From contig DIAM01000013.1 in NCBI GenBank assembly GCA_002416505.1, forward strand, positions 195,814 to 259,813: a stretch of 64,000 bases of DNA. The letters are read 5' to 3'. Source of the DNA: Gammaproteobacteria bacterium UBA5078. GTDB lineage: Bacteria > Pseudomonadota > Gammaproteobacteria > Pseudomonadales > Pseudohongiellaceae. A model generated the notes under the pieces. The model ran no database searches. It saw only the letters and a program-made list of their open reading frames with translations, and was not told the origin of the DNA. The translations under genes and the position numbers were made by a program. Numbering within the stretch: the first letter of the stretch is position 1; each line of letters begins with the position of its first letter. Below, in pieces: positions 52,057-61,257 of the stretch.

Positions 52057-53030
52057 GGCAGCACCGGAATAGGCAGTCGCGCAAACAGTTGGTCCACCTC
52101 ATGCTGCGAGTTGCTCTCTAGCACACGCTCGACCAGCGCCAAGCTCAAGTGCGGTGCGAACATCTTCATGAAGTCCGTCATATAGTGCCGCAGGAAGGCG
52201 CCACGTCGAAAGCCTATGCGGGTGGTGCTATAGGCGAATAGATGGCTGACGTCCAGCGACACCAGATCGGTGTCCTTGGCGGCGTCATAAGCCATACTCG
52301 CGACGATGCCGATGCCCACGCCTAGGCGCACATAGGTCTTGATCACATCGGCATCCGCCGCCGTCACAACGACCCGTGGCGAGAGATCTTCGGCCCTGAA
52401 GGCCTCGTCCAACTTCCCTCGCCCAGTAAAACCCGATACATAGGTCACGATCGGATATTGCGCGATATCGGCTAGGCTCACGAGCTTGATATTGAGAAGC
52501 GGATGCCCTTGGGGCAGCAATAGGACACGATTCCAGCGATAACAAGGCATCATCACCAAGTCCCCTACCAGCTCCATTGCCTCGGTCGCGATAGCGAAAT
52601 CGGCAGCCCCGCGCGCCGCCATCTCGGCGATCTGCAGGGGCGTGCCCTGATGCATATGCAGGGAAACGGCGGGGTATTGCGCGATGAATCGGCTGATCAC
52701 CGCCGGCAGCACATAGCGCGACTGCGTGTGAGTGGTGGCGATGGTGAGGCTGCCCGACTCTTCGGACTTGAACTCCTGTGCTATCTGGCGAATATTATCG
52801 ACCCGCAGCAAGACCTCCCCTGTGGCCTCGAGAATCTTCTCCCCAGCGGGGGTCAATCCCGTCAGGTGCTTGCCACTGCGCACGAATATCTGCACACCAA
52901 GCTCGTCCTCAAGCTGCAGTATCTGCTTGCTTATGCCCGGCTGAGAGGTATATAGACTCTGCGCCGCGGCGGAGACATTCATGCCACGGCGAGCCACCTC
53001 CCACACATAACGCAGTTGCTGCAATTTCAT
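52053..53030 (-). CDS. cysB: LysR-family regulator CysB
   Basis: A 325-residue LysR-type regulator of sulfur assimilation. The helix-turn-helix is MKLQQLRYVWEVARRGMNVSAAAQSLYTSQPGISKQI (given as two parts of a continuous region), and the effector domain has LTIATTHTQSRYVLP, HQGTPLQIAEM and YPIVTYVSGFTGRGKLDEAF, which identify CysB/Cbl. It is activated by N-acetylserine. The gene ends inside the last codon region of cysH (four-base overlap), a pairing also found in Pseudomonas-like genomes. It probably activates cysH and cysG. Confidence 0.95.
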   Translation of the reverse strand: MKLQQLRYVWEVARRGMNVSAAAQSLYTSQPGISKQILQLEDELGVQIFVRSGKHLTGLTPAGEKILEATGEVLLRVDNIRQIAQEFKSEESGSLTIATTHTQSRYVLPAVISRFIAQYPAVSLHMHQGTPLQIAEMAARGAADFAIATEAMELVGDLVMMPCYRWNRVLLLPQGHPLLNIKLVSLADIAQYPIVTYVSGFTGRGKLDEAFRAEDLSPRVVVTAADADVIKTYVRLGVGIGIVASMAYDAAKDTDLVSLDVSHLFAYSTTRIGFRRGAFLRHYMTDFMKMFAPHLSLALVERVLESNSQHEVDQLFARLPIPVLP

Positions 53031-53064
53031 GAAGACGCTCCGCGCTGTTCCATCATGCTAGGCC

Positions 53065-53979
53065 CTAGTCCTTGCTGACTTTCTTGTGATTCGCGACGCC
53101 GCTGGGCACATGGCCGGTAGCGACGTGATTGCGCGCCGACTCGCAGTGCGCCTCCTGATCGTCGAAGAAGACGTCTGCGTCATAGGCGCGCAGGAAGTCG
53201 CCCTTCTCCATGCCACCGAGGAACAGGGACTCGTCGATTCGGATATTCCAAGCCCGCAGCGTCTTCACCACGCGCTCGTGAGTCGGGGCCGAACGGGCCG
53301 TCACCAGACACGTCCTAATGGGTGCCTCGCCAGGGGGAAACTCCATCTGCAGCTGCTGCAGGGCCGCGAGGAAATGTTTGAATGGCCCTCCCGAGAGAGG
53401 TTGATTGGCCGCTAGGCGCTCGCTGGCCGTAAACGCCTCCAGCCCGCTCGCCTTATAGATCTGCTCGGCCTCATCGGAGAACAGCACGGCGTCGCCATCG
53501 AAGGCGAAGCGCAGCTGCCCCTCCTGCTTCGAGCTCACCTTAGAGGGCAGGATCGTCGCGGCCGCCACGCCGTGCTCGAGCGCCAAGCGCACGTCACCGC
53601 CATCGGTGGAAAGGAATAGATGACAGTTGAACGCCGAGATATAGCGATAGGGGCTATCGCCCCCGCAGAACGCAGCCCGGGTAATATTCAAGCCATAATG
53701 GCTGATCGAGTTGAAGACCCGCAGCCCGGTGTCGGCGCTATTGCGTGAGAGCAGGATAACCTCCACGCGAGAGGCCTTGATGAGTTTGTTGAGGTTGAGC
53801 AGCTTGTTCACAAGGCCGAAGGCATCGCCTGGCGCTAGTGGCTCGTCCTCGTGGGCGATCTGATACTGCTGATAGGCCTCGAGGCCCTGTTCTTCATAGA
53901 CCTTATGGCTTTCGCTCAGATCGAACAAGGCGCGCGAAGAAATCGCGATCACCAATTTTTCCACCGTTGTCTGTGTCAT
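53065..53979 (-). CDS. 5'-nucleotidase (cytosolic NT5C1-like family)
   Basis: A 304-residue protein of the 5'-nucleotidase family that resembles cytosolic nucleotidase IA. Typical stretches are LVIAISSRALFDLSESHKVYEEQGLEAYQQYQIAHEDEPLAPG (shown in parts), VEVILLSRNSADTGLRVFNSISHYGLNITRAAF, DGDAVLFSDEAEQIYK and YDADVFFDDQEAHCESA. It should remove phosphate from nucleoside monophosphates in the cytoplasm. I chose ATG at 53979 (MTQTTVEK); the open frame runs further upstream without homology. It is divergent from the patatin gene and downstream of cysB only in coordinate terms. Confidence 0.88.
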   Translation of the reverse strand: MTQTTVEKLVIAISSRALFDLSESHKVYEEQGLEAYQQYQIAHEDEPLAPGDAFGLVNKLLNLNKLIKASRVEVILLSRNSADTGLRVFNSISHYGLNITRAAFCGGDSPYRYISAFNCHLFLSTDGGDVRLALEHGVAAATILPSKVSSKQEGQLRFAFDGDAVLFSDEAEQIYKASGLEAFTASERLAANQPLSGGPFKHFLAALQQLQMEFPPGEAPIRTCLVTARSAPTHERVVKTLRAWNIRIDESLFLGGMEKGDFLRAYDADVFFDDQEAHCESARNHVATGHVPSGVANHKKVSKD

Positions 53980-54160
53980 GGGGCGCTTGTGCTTCCTCTG
54001 AATAATCGGGGCTTGCCTCCCGCTGGCGGCGGGACGTTCAGTATAGTGCATTGTGCCGAACGGATACCGTCCAATTACGCTAAAAACATGTAAACACGCC
54101 GCCAAGACGGCTAGAATCGCCAGCTAATGAATTTATGCTGCCTCCCATACGGATATTTGG

Positions 54161-55294
54161 ATGAAGAGTGAAGACCGGCCCGAAAAAAAGGCTCTCGTAC
54201 TCTCGGGCGGAGGCGCCCGAGCGTCCTACCAAGTCGGCGTATTGCGTGCGATCGCAAACCTACTGCCACGTCAGTCTTCCAACCCCTTCCCCATCATCAC
54301 GGGCGTCTCCGCCGGCGCCCTGAATGCCGCCTCTATCGCCACCAACGCGCAGCGCCTGCGCACAGGGGTGCGCGCCCTAGAATATGTGTGGAAGAACATC
54401 AGCAGCGAGCAAGTCTATAAGTTGGACTCCAATGGGGTAATCGGGAACGCCTCTAGCTGGGTGTTCTCCTTTCTACGCAATCGACGCCGCAACACCCCCA
54501 CCTCGCTCCTAGACAATATGCCGCTCGAGACCTTGCTAGCCAAGGTGATCAAGTTCGAGCGCGTGGAGCGCAATATCCAGGCGGGTTTTCTCGAGGCGCT
54601 CGCGATTACCGCCTCCGGCTATTCCAGTGGCGAATCGGTGTCCTTCTATCAGGGCGTGGACAGCCTGAAGAACTGGGAACACCCACATCGTCTCGGCATT
54701 CGTACGCAATTGGGCTTAGAGCACCTGATGGCCTCCACGGCCATACCGGCGCTATTCCCGGCGGTGAAAATCAATAGAGAGTTCTTCGGCGATGGCGCGA
54801 TACGCCAGCTGGCGCCGCTAAGCCCCGCTATCCAACTAGGGGCCGACCGTATCCTCGTCGTGGGGGTAAGTAGTACGGTGCCGCGCCCTAGCAAGGGATC
54901 GGAGCCTCCCCACCCTTCGCTGACCCAGATCCTCGCCCACATCCTCAATAGTGCCTTCGTCGACACACTGACCATGGACAGTGAGATCCTGCGCCGCTTC
55001 AACAAGATGGTGCCGCTGATTCCCGAAGAACTCGCGCAGAAGGACCGCGCCCTGCGCATGCGGCCCATTCAATTGCTGGACATCACCCCGAGTGAAAACT
55101 TGAACGAGATCGCCTCGGAATATTTCGACGACCTGCCCCGCGCCCTCAAGCTATTTATTCGCGACGCGGGATCTAGCTCGGTACTGAGCCTGCTGCTATT
55201 CGAGAAGAGCTACTGCAATCGCCTGATCGAGCTAGGCTATAAAGACGCCATGGAGAAGGAAGCACAGATCCTCGAATTCTTTCGAGATGCCTAA
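54161..55294 (+). CDS. Patatin-like phospholipase
   Basis: A 377-residue serine acyl hydrolase with a Ser-Asp dyad. The oxyanion loop is LSGGGARASYQVGVL, the nucleophile is S50 in GVSAG, and the aspartate is D211 in FGDGAIRQLAPLS. No signal peptide is visible, so it probably acts on membrane lipids from the cytoplasmic side or is secreted by another route. The C-terminal third carries helices without a known extra domain. Its stop overlaps that of msrA by four bases, convergently. The lipid specificity is unknown. Confidence 0.92.
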   Translation: MKSEDRPEKKALVLSGGGARASYQVGVLRAIANLLPRQSSNPFPIITGVSAGALNAASIATNAQRLRTGVRALEYVWKNISSEQVYKLDSNGVIGNASSWVFSFLRNRRRNTPTSLLDNMPLETLLAKVIKFERVERNIQAGFLEALAITASGYSSGESVSFYQGVDSLKNWEHPHRLGIRTQLGLEHLMASTAIPALFPAVKINREFFGDGAIRQLAPLSPAIQLGADRILVVGVSSTVPRPSKGSEPPHPSLTQILAHILNSAFVDTLTMDSEILRRFNKMVPLIPEELAQKDRALRMRPIQLLDITPSENLNEIASEYFDDLPRALKLFIRDAGSSSVLSLLLFEKSYCNRLIELGYKDAMEKEAQILEFFRDA

Positions 55295-55941
55295 GAGGCC
55301 TGTGCGGGCTCCAAGCGACACTGCAAACCTAGGCCGCCAATGCCACAATAGCCATCGGGGTTCTTGGCCAGATACTGCTGATGGTATTCTTCGGCATAAT
55401 AAAATTTTGATAACATTTTGATTTCAGTAGTAATTGTCCCGTGTCCGGCAGCGTCGAGCTGGGCCTGAAAGACCTGCGCGCTGGCCTGACTCGCCTCCAG
55501 CTGTGCCGCACCGTCGGCGTAGATCGCCGAGCGATATTGCGTGCCGCGGTCGTGCCCCTGACGCATCCCCTGAGTGGGGTCGTGTGACTCCCAGAACACC
55601 TCCAGCAGTCGCGCGAGGCTGATCTTCGCAGGATCGAAGAATACGCGCACAACCTCTGTATGCCCCGTCATGCCACTGCACACCTCTTGATAGCTAGGAT
55701 TCGGTGTATGCCCTCCGGCATAGCCGACGGCGGTACTAAACACACTCTCCAAGCGCCAGAATACCCGCTCCGCTCCCCAGAAACAGCCTAATGCGAAGAC
55801 CGCACTGCGAATGCCCTCGGGCATTGGTGGCACTAGCGGATTGCCGTTGACGAAGTGCTTGCACTGTAGTGTTATCGCCAGTTCTGAACCGGGCAAGGCT
55901 TCATGAGCACCCGGAATCGACAAGGGTTTACCGAAAATCAT
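55291..55941 (-). CDS. msrA: Peptide methionine sulfoxide reductase MsrA
   Basis: A 216-residue enzyme that reduces the S-form of methionine sulfoxide. The active site is C53 in FALGCFWGAER. Other family marks are AVGYAGGHTPNPSYQEVCSGMTGHTEVV (in parts), QGHDRGTQYRSAIY and FYYAEEYHQQYLAKNPDGYCG; resolving cysteines lie near the C-terminus. The N-terminal extension of about 45 residues is the usual one in the long MsrA form. It relies on thioredoxin, which TrxB (32.4 kb) keeps reduced. It converges with the patatin gene. Confidence 0.97.
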   Translation of the reverse strand: MIFGKPLSIPGAHEALPGSELAITLQCKHFVNGNPLVPPMPEGIRSAVFALGCFWGAERVFWRLESVFSTAVGYAGGHTPNPSYQEVCSGMTGHTEVVRVFFDPAKISLARLLEVFWESHDPTQGMRQGHDRGTQYRSAIYADGAAQLEASQASAQVFQAQLDAAGHGTITTEIKMLSKFYYAEEYHQQYLAKNPDGYCGIGGLGLQCRLEPAQAS

Positions 55942-56188
55942 TATGAGACCTCACTGTTACAAAGAAATTAGCGCTCGAACGCCATCGCCAGGCACTTCAG
56001 TGGCTGGCTCGCGTCTTGAATGATGACCCTCAATAGGGCATTATCGCGACTTAATTTTGGCCCACAGGCGACACGCCTGACCTGATATTGATTAGGACAG
56101 TATACGCCTTATAGACGCAGCCGAAACCTCGTTATCTCCGCCAAGAACAAGCACATAATCTCGCTACAGACGATAAGAAGGAAGCGCC

Positions 56189-57370
56189 ATGAGTTCCGCA
56201 TTAATGAGCAACTACGGAAACCCAGAGCTCGAGTTCGAGCGTGGACAAGGCTGTTATTTATTCACCCCGGAGGGAGAACGCTATCTCGACCTCACCATGG
56301 GAATCGCGGTTAACTGTCTTGGACACTGCCACCCTCACCTCGTGGCCGCACTGCAAGAGCAGTCCACCAAGATCTGGCATAGCTCAAACCTATTTCGTAT
56401 TCCGCAGACCGAACGACTCGCGAAACGCCTAGTCGAGCACACCTTCGCCGATCGCGTATTCTTCAGTAACTCCGGAACAGAGGCCGTAGAGGCGGGATTC
56501 AAGATGATGCGGCGCTATCACTATAGCCGTGGCGACACCGAACGTGTGCGCATCATCGCATTATCACAGTCATTCCATGGCCGAACGCTAGCTCCGATCG
56601 CGGCCTCAGCCAACCCCCTCCACACGGAAGGCTTCCTCACTGGCGACCCCGGTTTCGACCAAGTACCGTTCGGCGACATCCACGCACTGCGCGGCGCGAT
56701 TACCGAGAAAACGGCCGGCATCATTCTAGAACCGATCCAAGGCGAAGGGGGCATCCGCCTCACGCCATTCGACTATCTCTTGCAAGTACGAGAACTGTGC
56801 GACGAGATGGGCATCCTGTTGATGTACGACGAGGTGCAGTCTGGCGTAGGACGCTCGGGCTTCCTATACGCGTACCAAGCCTCGGGAATAGCGCCAGATC
56901 TACTTGCTTCAGCCAAGGGCTTGGGCGGCGGCTTCCCAATCGGCGCCTGCCTAGCTACCGAACGAGTCTCAGCGCCTATGGTGGCCGGCACACACGGCAG
57001 CACATTCGGTGGCAATCCATTGGCTACGGCGGTGGGCAACGCAGTCCTAGATATCATTACTGCGCCTGGCTTCCTGCGCGCCGCCATGGAGACGGCAGCC
57101 TACTTACGTGCGGGACTTGCCGCATCGATCACACGCTTCCCCGACGTGCTGGCCGAACAAACCGGAATGGGCTATATGATCGGGCTCAAGTGCGTCATCA
57201 GCAACGCAGACCTACTTCAGGCTCTTAAGGAGCGTCACTTACTCGCAGTGAAAGCCGGCTCGAACTCCATTCGCCTATTGCCTCCATTGAATATGACTCG
57301 TGAAGAGATCGACGAAGCGTTGCACGCGCTCAACGGGGCCTGCGAGGCTCTGTCGAATAAAAGTGTCTGA
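56189..57370 (+). CDS. argD: Acetylornithine aminotransferase-like class III transaminase
   Basis: A 393-residue PLP aminotransferase. MGIAVNCLGHCHPHLVAAL, FFSNSGTEAVEAGFKMMRRYH, EPIQGEGGI, YDEVQSGVGRSG and the PLP lysine K243 in SAKGLGGGFPIGA give the fold. The pattern (IWHSSNLFRIPQTERLA) is that of ArgD, and to my eye it is closer to alphaproteobacterial ArgD than to the usual gammaproteobacterial type. No other arginine gene is near. Two bases separate its stop from the start of a GGDEF protein, so the two are coupled. Ornithine or succinyl-diaminopimelate substrates are both possible. Confidence 0.88.
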   Translation: MSSALMSNYGNPELEFERGQGCYLFTPEGERYLDLTMGIAVNCLGHCHPHLVAALQEQSTKIWHSSNLFRIPQTERLAKRLVEHTFADRVFFSNSGTEAVEAGFKMMRRYHYSRGDTERVRIIALSQSFHGRTLAPIAASANPLHTEGFLTGDPGFDQVPFGDIHALRGAITEKTAGIILEPIQGEGGIRLTPFDYLLQVRELCDEMGILLMYDEVQSGVGRSGFLYAYQASGIAPDLLASAKGLGGGFPIGACLATERVSAPMVAGTHGSTFGGNPLATAVGNAVLDIITAPGFLRAAMETAAYLRAGLAASITRFPDVLAEQTGMGYMIGLKCVISNADLLQALKERHLLAVKAGSNSIRLLPPLNMTREEIDEALHALNGACEALSNKSV

Positions 57371-57372
57371 AC

Positions 57373-59622
57373 ATGCAACACAACGACACTGACGAGAACC
57401 TCTCCAAAGCGAATTCGGGCATATGGTCGCTGATAGACCTCTGTGCGGACTTTTATTGGCAGGAGTCTCCGAGCTTTCAATGCACCGCTTTGCGTGGTAG
57501 CGCCTCGCTACAGGATGAATCGAATCCATTGCTGGCGCTGGAGGGCGCTACCTTGTGGGACATCGGCTGCCTAGTCACTGGACGTGGTCAGAGTTGGCGG
57601 CAACACCTATCCGAGCGCAAGCAACGACAGGACTTCAAGGAGTTAATCTGCAAGCTCCCCTCCAAGTCCCCCTCGTCCTCCACCCCTATGTACTACAGCA
57701 TCAGCGGTAAGGCACGCTTCGACGCCGGCGGCACCTTCATCGGCTATCATTGCTTCGCACGAAATATCTCCGAACAGGTCGATACGGAAATCTCACTGCG
57801 CCGCTTCCGCGCCGCGATGGATATGTCCGGAGACATGGTCTATTTGGTAGATCGCAAGACCATGCGCTACATCGATGTGAATGACACTGCCTGGAAAAAC
57901 TCCGGCATGAGCAAGGAAGAATTACTCGCTAAACCTCCGGAAGAAGCCCTCATGAAGGAGTCGATGGAGGAAACAGAGAAGCGCTATGATCGCCTGATCA
58001 TCGAAGGCGGCACCAGCAGGATCGAGCGCGAGATCATCGATCACAAGGGCAATCAGGTCTACCTCGAGACCTATAGCCGCGCCAGTAGCATCGATGGCAA
58101 CTGGATCATCATCGGCGTAACACGCAATATTACCCGCCGGAAAAAAACTGAACAGACGGCACAAAAACTGCACCGCATGTATTCGTCCTTGAGCGAAACC
58201 AATGCCGCTAGCCTACGTGCCGTCTCCGTCGATAGCCTGTACCACAGCGTGTGTGATGCGGCCATAAAGGGCGGCAAATTCGCGGTCGCCACTATCTTCG
58301 CTCTCGACGATACGCAGCATCTTCGCGCCGTCGCGTCCGCCGGGGATCACGGCCCAAGATTACTCGAAGTCTTAATCCCCATTTCACAAGATGAGGCCGC
58401 GGGACGCGGTCTCATTGGCACTGCGTTTCACACACAACGCGCCTGTATCAGTAACGATTTTCTTGCGGACTCGCGCACCGCCGCATGGCATCAGACTGGC
58501 GCAGGAGGCGGCGTGGCGAGTGCGGCTGCGTTCCCGCTGCTGTGCGCCGATAAATCGGTCGCGGTATTGCTATTTTACTCATTCGAGACAGGAACATTCG
58601 ACGAGGAAATCGTCGCGTTATTACAGAGCATGGCGGACAACGTCTCTTTCGCGCTGGAGAACTTCAACAACGAGAAACAGCGCCAAGAGGCTGAGCGCAT
58701 TTTGCGAGAGAACGAAGAACGTTTTCGCAGCCTTACCCATCTGTCTTCCGATTTTTTCTGGGAGATGGACAATAGCCTACGCATCCAAACCTATGAGGGT
58801 CGAATTGTCGGCCAGAGCAATCTGAATGCGATTGCCGCACTCAAAGGTAGAACCCTATGGGGTTTCGAAAACCTACTGTGCACCTCGAGAAATTGGGATG
58901 AGCTGCGCTCCATGCTACAGGATCGCCAACAATTCAAGGACATCGAGTTCAGTTTCACCAATGCCGAAAACGTTGTCTACTATCTCGCCATGAGCGGCGA
59001 ACCAGTATTTGATTCCATTGGAAAATTTTGTGGATACCGTGGCATCTCGCGCGACATAACCGCAAAAAAGAAAATTTCGAATCGGATTCAATACCTCGCG
59101 AGCCACGACAATCTGACGGGTTTGCCGAACCGCAGCAAGTTCAATGAGATATTAAAGAGTAATGTACAACTTGCACTGCGCTACGAGGAGCGATCATTTG
59201 CCCTGTTCTTTATAGATGTCGATCGCTTTAAGCACGTAAACGATACCCATGGGCACCATATGGGCGACGCCCTGCTGCAAGAGATCGCAAGGCGTCTACA
59301 GATCCCGTTGCGCGTTACAGATGTCGTGGCGCGACTTGGCGGCGACGAATTCGTGATCATCGTCAATGGCGTGCATGAGCAGGAGGCTATCGCCAAGATA
59401 GCAGGCAATTTATTGAGAGTTATCGCGAATAGCATCGTGATCGAAGACGTGCATTGCGACATAAGCGTCAGCATAGGGATAAGTGTGTTTGGGCAAGATG
59501 GCAAGGACGAGGATAGTCTACTGCAGCATGCCGATGCGGCGATGTATGTCGCCAAAGATCGCGGCAAGAATAATTTCCAGTTCTATCAGAGTTCCGCTTC
59601 GGATTCGTCCCAAGCCTCGTAA
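57373..59622 (+). CDS. Diguanylate cyclase with PAS-PAS-GAF-PAS-GGDEF architecture
   Basis: A 749-residue soluble sensor. By pattern: a PAS-like domain (about 10-135), a second PAS (140-260, DMVYLVDRKTMRYIDVNDTAW), a GAF domain (280-440, with AGRGLIGTAFHTQRACISND), a third PAS (455-580, SSDFFWEMDNSL) and GGDEF (585-742). The cyclase is intact: HDNLTGLPNRSKF, FFIDVDRFKHVNDTHGH and GGDEF at 656-660. An inhibitory I-site RVTD lies at 647-650, five residues upstream. No membrane segment is visible. It makes cyclic di-GMP in response to an unknown signal. It starts two bases after argD and its end overlaps the convergent glpE by 37 bases. Confidence 0.92.
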   Translation: MQHNDTDENLSKANSGIWSLIDLCADFYWQESPSFQCTALRGSASLQDESNPLLALEGATLWDIGCLVTGRGQSWRQHLSERKQRQDFKELICKLPSKSPSSSTPMYYSISGKARFDAGGTFIGYHCFARNISEQVDTEISLRRFRAAMDMSGDMVYLVDRKTMRYIDVNDTAWKNSGMSKEELLAKPPEEALMKESMEETEKRYDRLIIEGGTSRIEREIIDHKGNQVYLETYSRASSIDGNWIIIGVTRNITRRKKTEQTAQKLHRMYSSLSETNAASLRAVSVDSLYHSVCDAAIKGGKFAVATIFALDDTQHLRAVASAGDHGPRLLEVLIPISQDEAAGRGLIGTAFHTQRACISNDFLADSRTAAWHQTGAGGGVASAAAFPLLCADKSVAVLLFYSFETGTFDEEIVALLQSMADNVSFALENFNNEKQRQEAERILRENEERFRSLTHLSSDFFWEMDNSLRIQTYEGRIVGQSNLNAIAALKGRTLWGFENLLCTSRNWDELRSMLQDRQQFKDIEFSFTNAENVVYYLAMSGEPVFDSIGKFCGYRGISRDITAKKKISNRIQYLASHDNLTGLPNRSKFNEILKSNVQLALRYEERSFALFFIDVDRFKHVNDTHGHHMGDALLQEIARRLQIPLRVTDVVARLGGDEFVIIVNGVHEQEAIAKIAGNLLRVIANSIVIEDVHCDISVSIGISVFGQDGKDEDSLLQHADAAMYVAKDRGKNNFQFYQSSASDSSQAS

Positions 59623-59891
59623 CCACCATCGAGACTATAGGAGTGCTTGAAACCGCGCTCGGTAAAATACTGCGCAGCCCCCTGGCTGGTATTGCCATGA
59701 TAGCAACATACGATGAGCGGGCGACTCTTGTCGTTGTCCGCCACAAAAGACTCGATATTATCTCCGCTCACTTGCACCGCGCCGGGCATTGCCCCGTTCG
59801 CGAAGGAGTGACCATCGCGGATATCGACTACCAGCGCATTCTGCGCTATTAGCTCACGCGCCTTCTCTACATCGATCCTTTGAAAACCCAT
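59586..59891 (-). CDS. glpE: Thiosulfate sulfurtransferase GlpE
   Basis: A 101-residue single-domain rhodanese. The active-site loop is C63-YHGNTSQGAA (VCCYHGNTSQ), which is the GlpE form, and VVDIRDGHSFANGAMPGAV is the rhodanese CH2-like segment. It transfers sulfane sulfur from thiosulfate to thiol acceptors. The gene overlaps the end of the GGDEF gene by 37 bases in the opposite direction, so readthrough in either would be antisense to the other. The glp genes of other bacteria are not nearby. Confidence 0.93.
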   Translation of the reverse strand: MGFQRIDVEKARELIAQNALVVDIRDGHSFANGAMPGAVQVSGDNIESFVADNDKSRPLIVCCYHGNTSQGAAQYFTERGFKHSYSLDGGYEAWDESEAEL

Positions 59892-60061
59892 ACCCTACCC
59901 CGTAGCCGTTAACTCATGAAAGAATACACCAATGGATTAGCCTCTGAAAAGGCAGTAAGATTTCACCCTGCACCGCTTACGCACACCGATAGGCCTAAAA
60001 TGACAGCAAGTTATACGAAGACTCTTTACACCCACCTCCCCAGCCTGGGGGTAACCTCGAC

Positions 60062-60289
60062 ATGAGCGAAGCCAATCAGCAAGTGCAATTCTGGAATTAT
60101 GTACTACAGGTCGCCGAGACGCTCGAGGCCAACTCCGACGCCAACGCCAAGGCGGTACTGCTAGAGCAGCTATCTACGCTACAAGAGGCCTTCTCAGAAG
60201 ACTTAGACCCAGTGGATAACTATGAGACCTTCGTGGTCGTCAAATTATGTGCGGCGATACAGCGCGTGCTGTCCGAGGAGCCTGCTTAA
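60062..60289 (+). CDS. Small acidic hypothetical protein
   Basis: A 75-residue, mostly helical, acidic protein: QVQFWNYVLQVAETLEANSD, then AVLLEQLSTLQEAFSEDLDP and the basic-poor tail. I do not recognise a family. A GGGGGT stretch about ten bases before the ATG is a weak ribosome-binding site. Composition and codon use look protein-like and no better frame overlaps it. It stops three bases before the convergent mtnC stop. It may be a small regulatory or adaptor protein, but nothing in the sequence says which. Confidence 0.6.
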   Translation: MSEANQQVQFWNYVLQVAETLEANSDANAKAVLLEQLSTLQEAFSEDLDPVDNYETFVVVKLCAAIQRVLSEEPA

Positions 60290-60291
60290 TT

Positions 60292-60996
60292 TCAACTGAG
60301 CTCGATCTGATCGAAGCTAGTTACCACGCTATGCGTTGAGGTCTTTGCAAGTTTGACCGGGTCAAGCGCACTCTCTTCAGGACGCATTATCCAGGTCGTC
60401 TGAAAGCCGGCATAGGCGGCCGCATCGAGCTCTTCTTTCACATCAGAGATGAACATGATTGACTCGGGAGGCAGGGCGATCGCTTCGGCCAGATTGATGA
60501 AAGACTTAACTTCACGCTTAGGGCCGATCGTCGTATCGAAGTAACCGGAGAAAAGTAGGCGCATGTCGCCGCACTCGGAGAAGCGGAAAAACAATTGTTG
60601 AGACTTTATCGAGCCTGAGGAATACACATAGATATTGCGCTCTTGCTGCTGCCAGCGCTGCAAGACCGCGGGTACATCCTCATACACATGGGCTTGGAAT
60701 ATGCCTTGTTTATAGCCCTTCTCCCAGACCATGCCCTCTAAGGCCTTGAGCTCTGTATCTTTGCTGTCCTCGCGAATCCACTGCTGCAGTAATTTAATGA
60801 TGTCCTCGAGCTTGTGCAGAGCGATGCCGGTGTTTTCACTTATGCGCACGAGCACCCGCATCACATCACGCTCTTCGCTATGCTCACGGACAAAATTGCC
60901 GATATGCTTCAAAGCGTATGGGAAAAGGACATCGTGCACGAAACCGATACTACTGGTCGTGCCTTCGATATCGGTGACTACTGCGGCAATCTTCAT
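60292..60996 (-). CDS. mtnC: Enolase-phosphatase E1 (MtnC)
   Basis: A 234-residue HAD-superfamily enzyme of the methionine salvage pathway that enolises and dephosphorylates 2,3-diketo-5-methylthiopentyl-1-phosphate. The first motif is VVTDIEGTTSS, the second is YVYSSGSIKSQQLFF and the third is MFISDVKEELDAA. ATG at 60996 with GGAG about six bases before it is preferred over an upstream in-frame start. No mtnA, mtnB, mtnD or mtnK gene is in the window, so the pathway is either scattered or partial here. Confidence 0.94.
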   Translation of the reverse strand: MKIAAVVTDIEGTTSSIGFVHDVLFPYALKHIGNFVREHSEERDVMRVLVRISENTGIALHKLEDIIKLLQQWIREDSKDTELKALEGMVWEKGYKQGIFQAHVYEDVPAVLQRWQQQERNIYVYSSGSIKSQQLFFRFSECGDMRLLFSGYFDTTIGPKREVKSFINLAEAIALPPESIMFISDVKEELDAAAYAGFQTTWIMRPEESALDPVKLAKTSTHSVVTSFDQIELS

Positions 60997-61257
60997 CGGG
61001 TCTCCAGTCGCGAAGCGGTGCTCGGCGATCGACTTCATCACAACACTTTTAACAGCGCTGCAGATTAAACAATTATTACAACGTGCCCAACTACCATATT
61101 AAACATGTGAGGGGCGCTACTTCTGCCTCAAAATGGCGCACTTACTTTGCTCAAAACGTCTTCTAGCACATAGCTCGCGGCACGTTTTATATATAAGCAG
61201 GAATCGGGCCATTCACATAGACAACTCGATTCCAAAACCCGGCAATTATAGCGCGAT
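60997..61257. other. 261-base intergenic region upstream of mtnC
   Basis: This AT-rich gap separates the rlmI stop from the mtnC start, both on the minus strand. It should hold the mtnC promoter. I see no SAM riboswitch or other conserved RNA motif that I can name, and no coding sequence. Confidence 0.4.
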
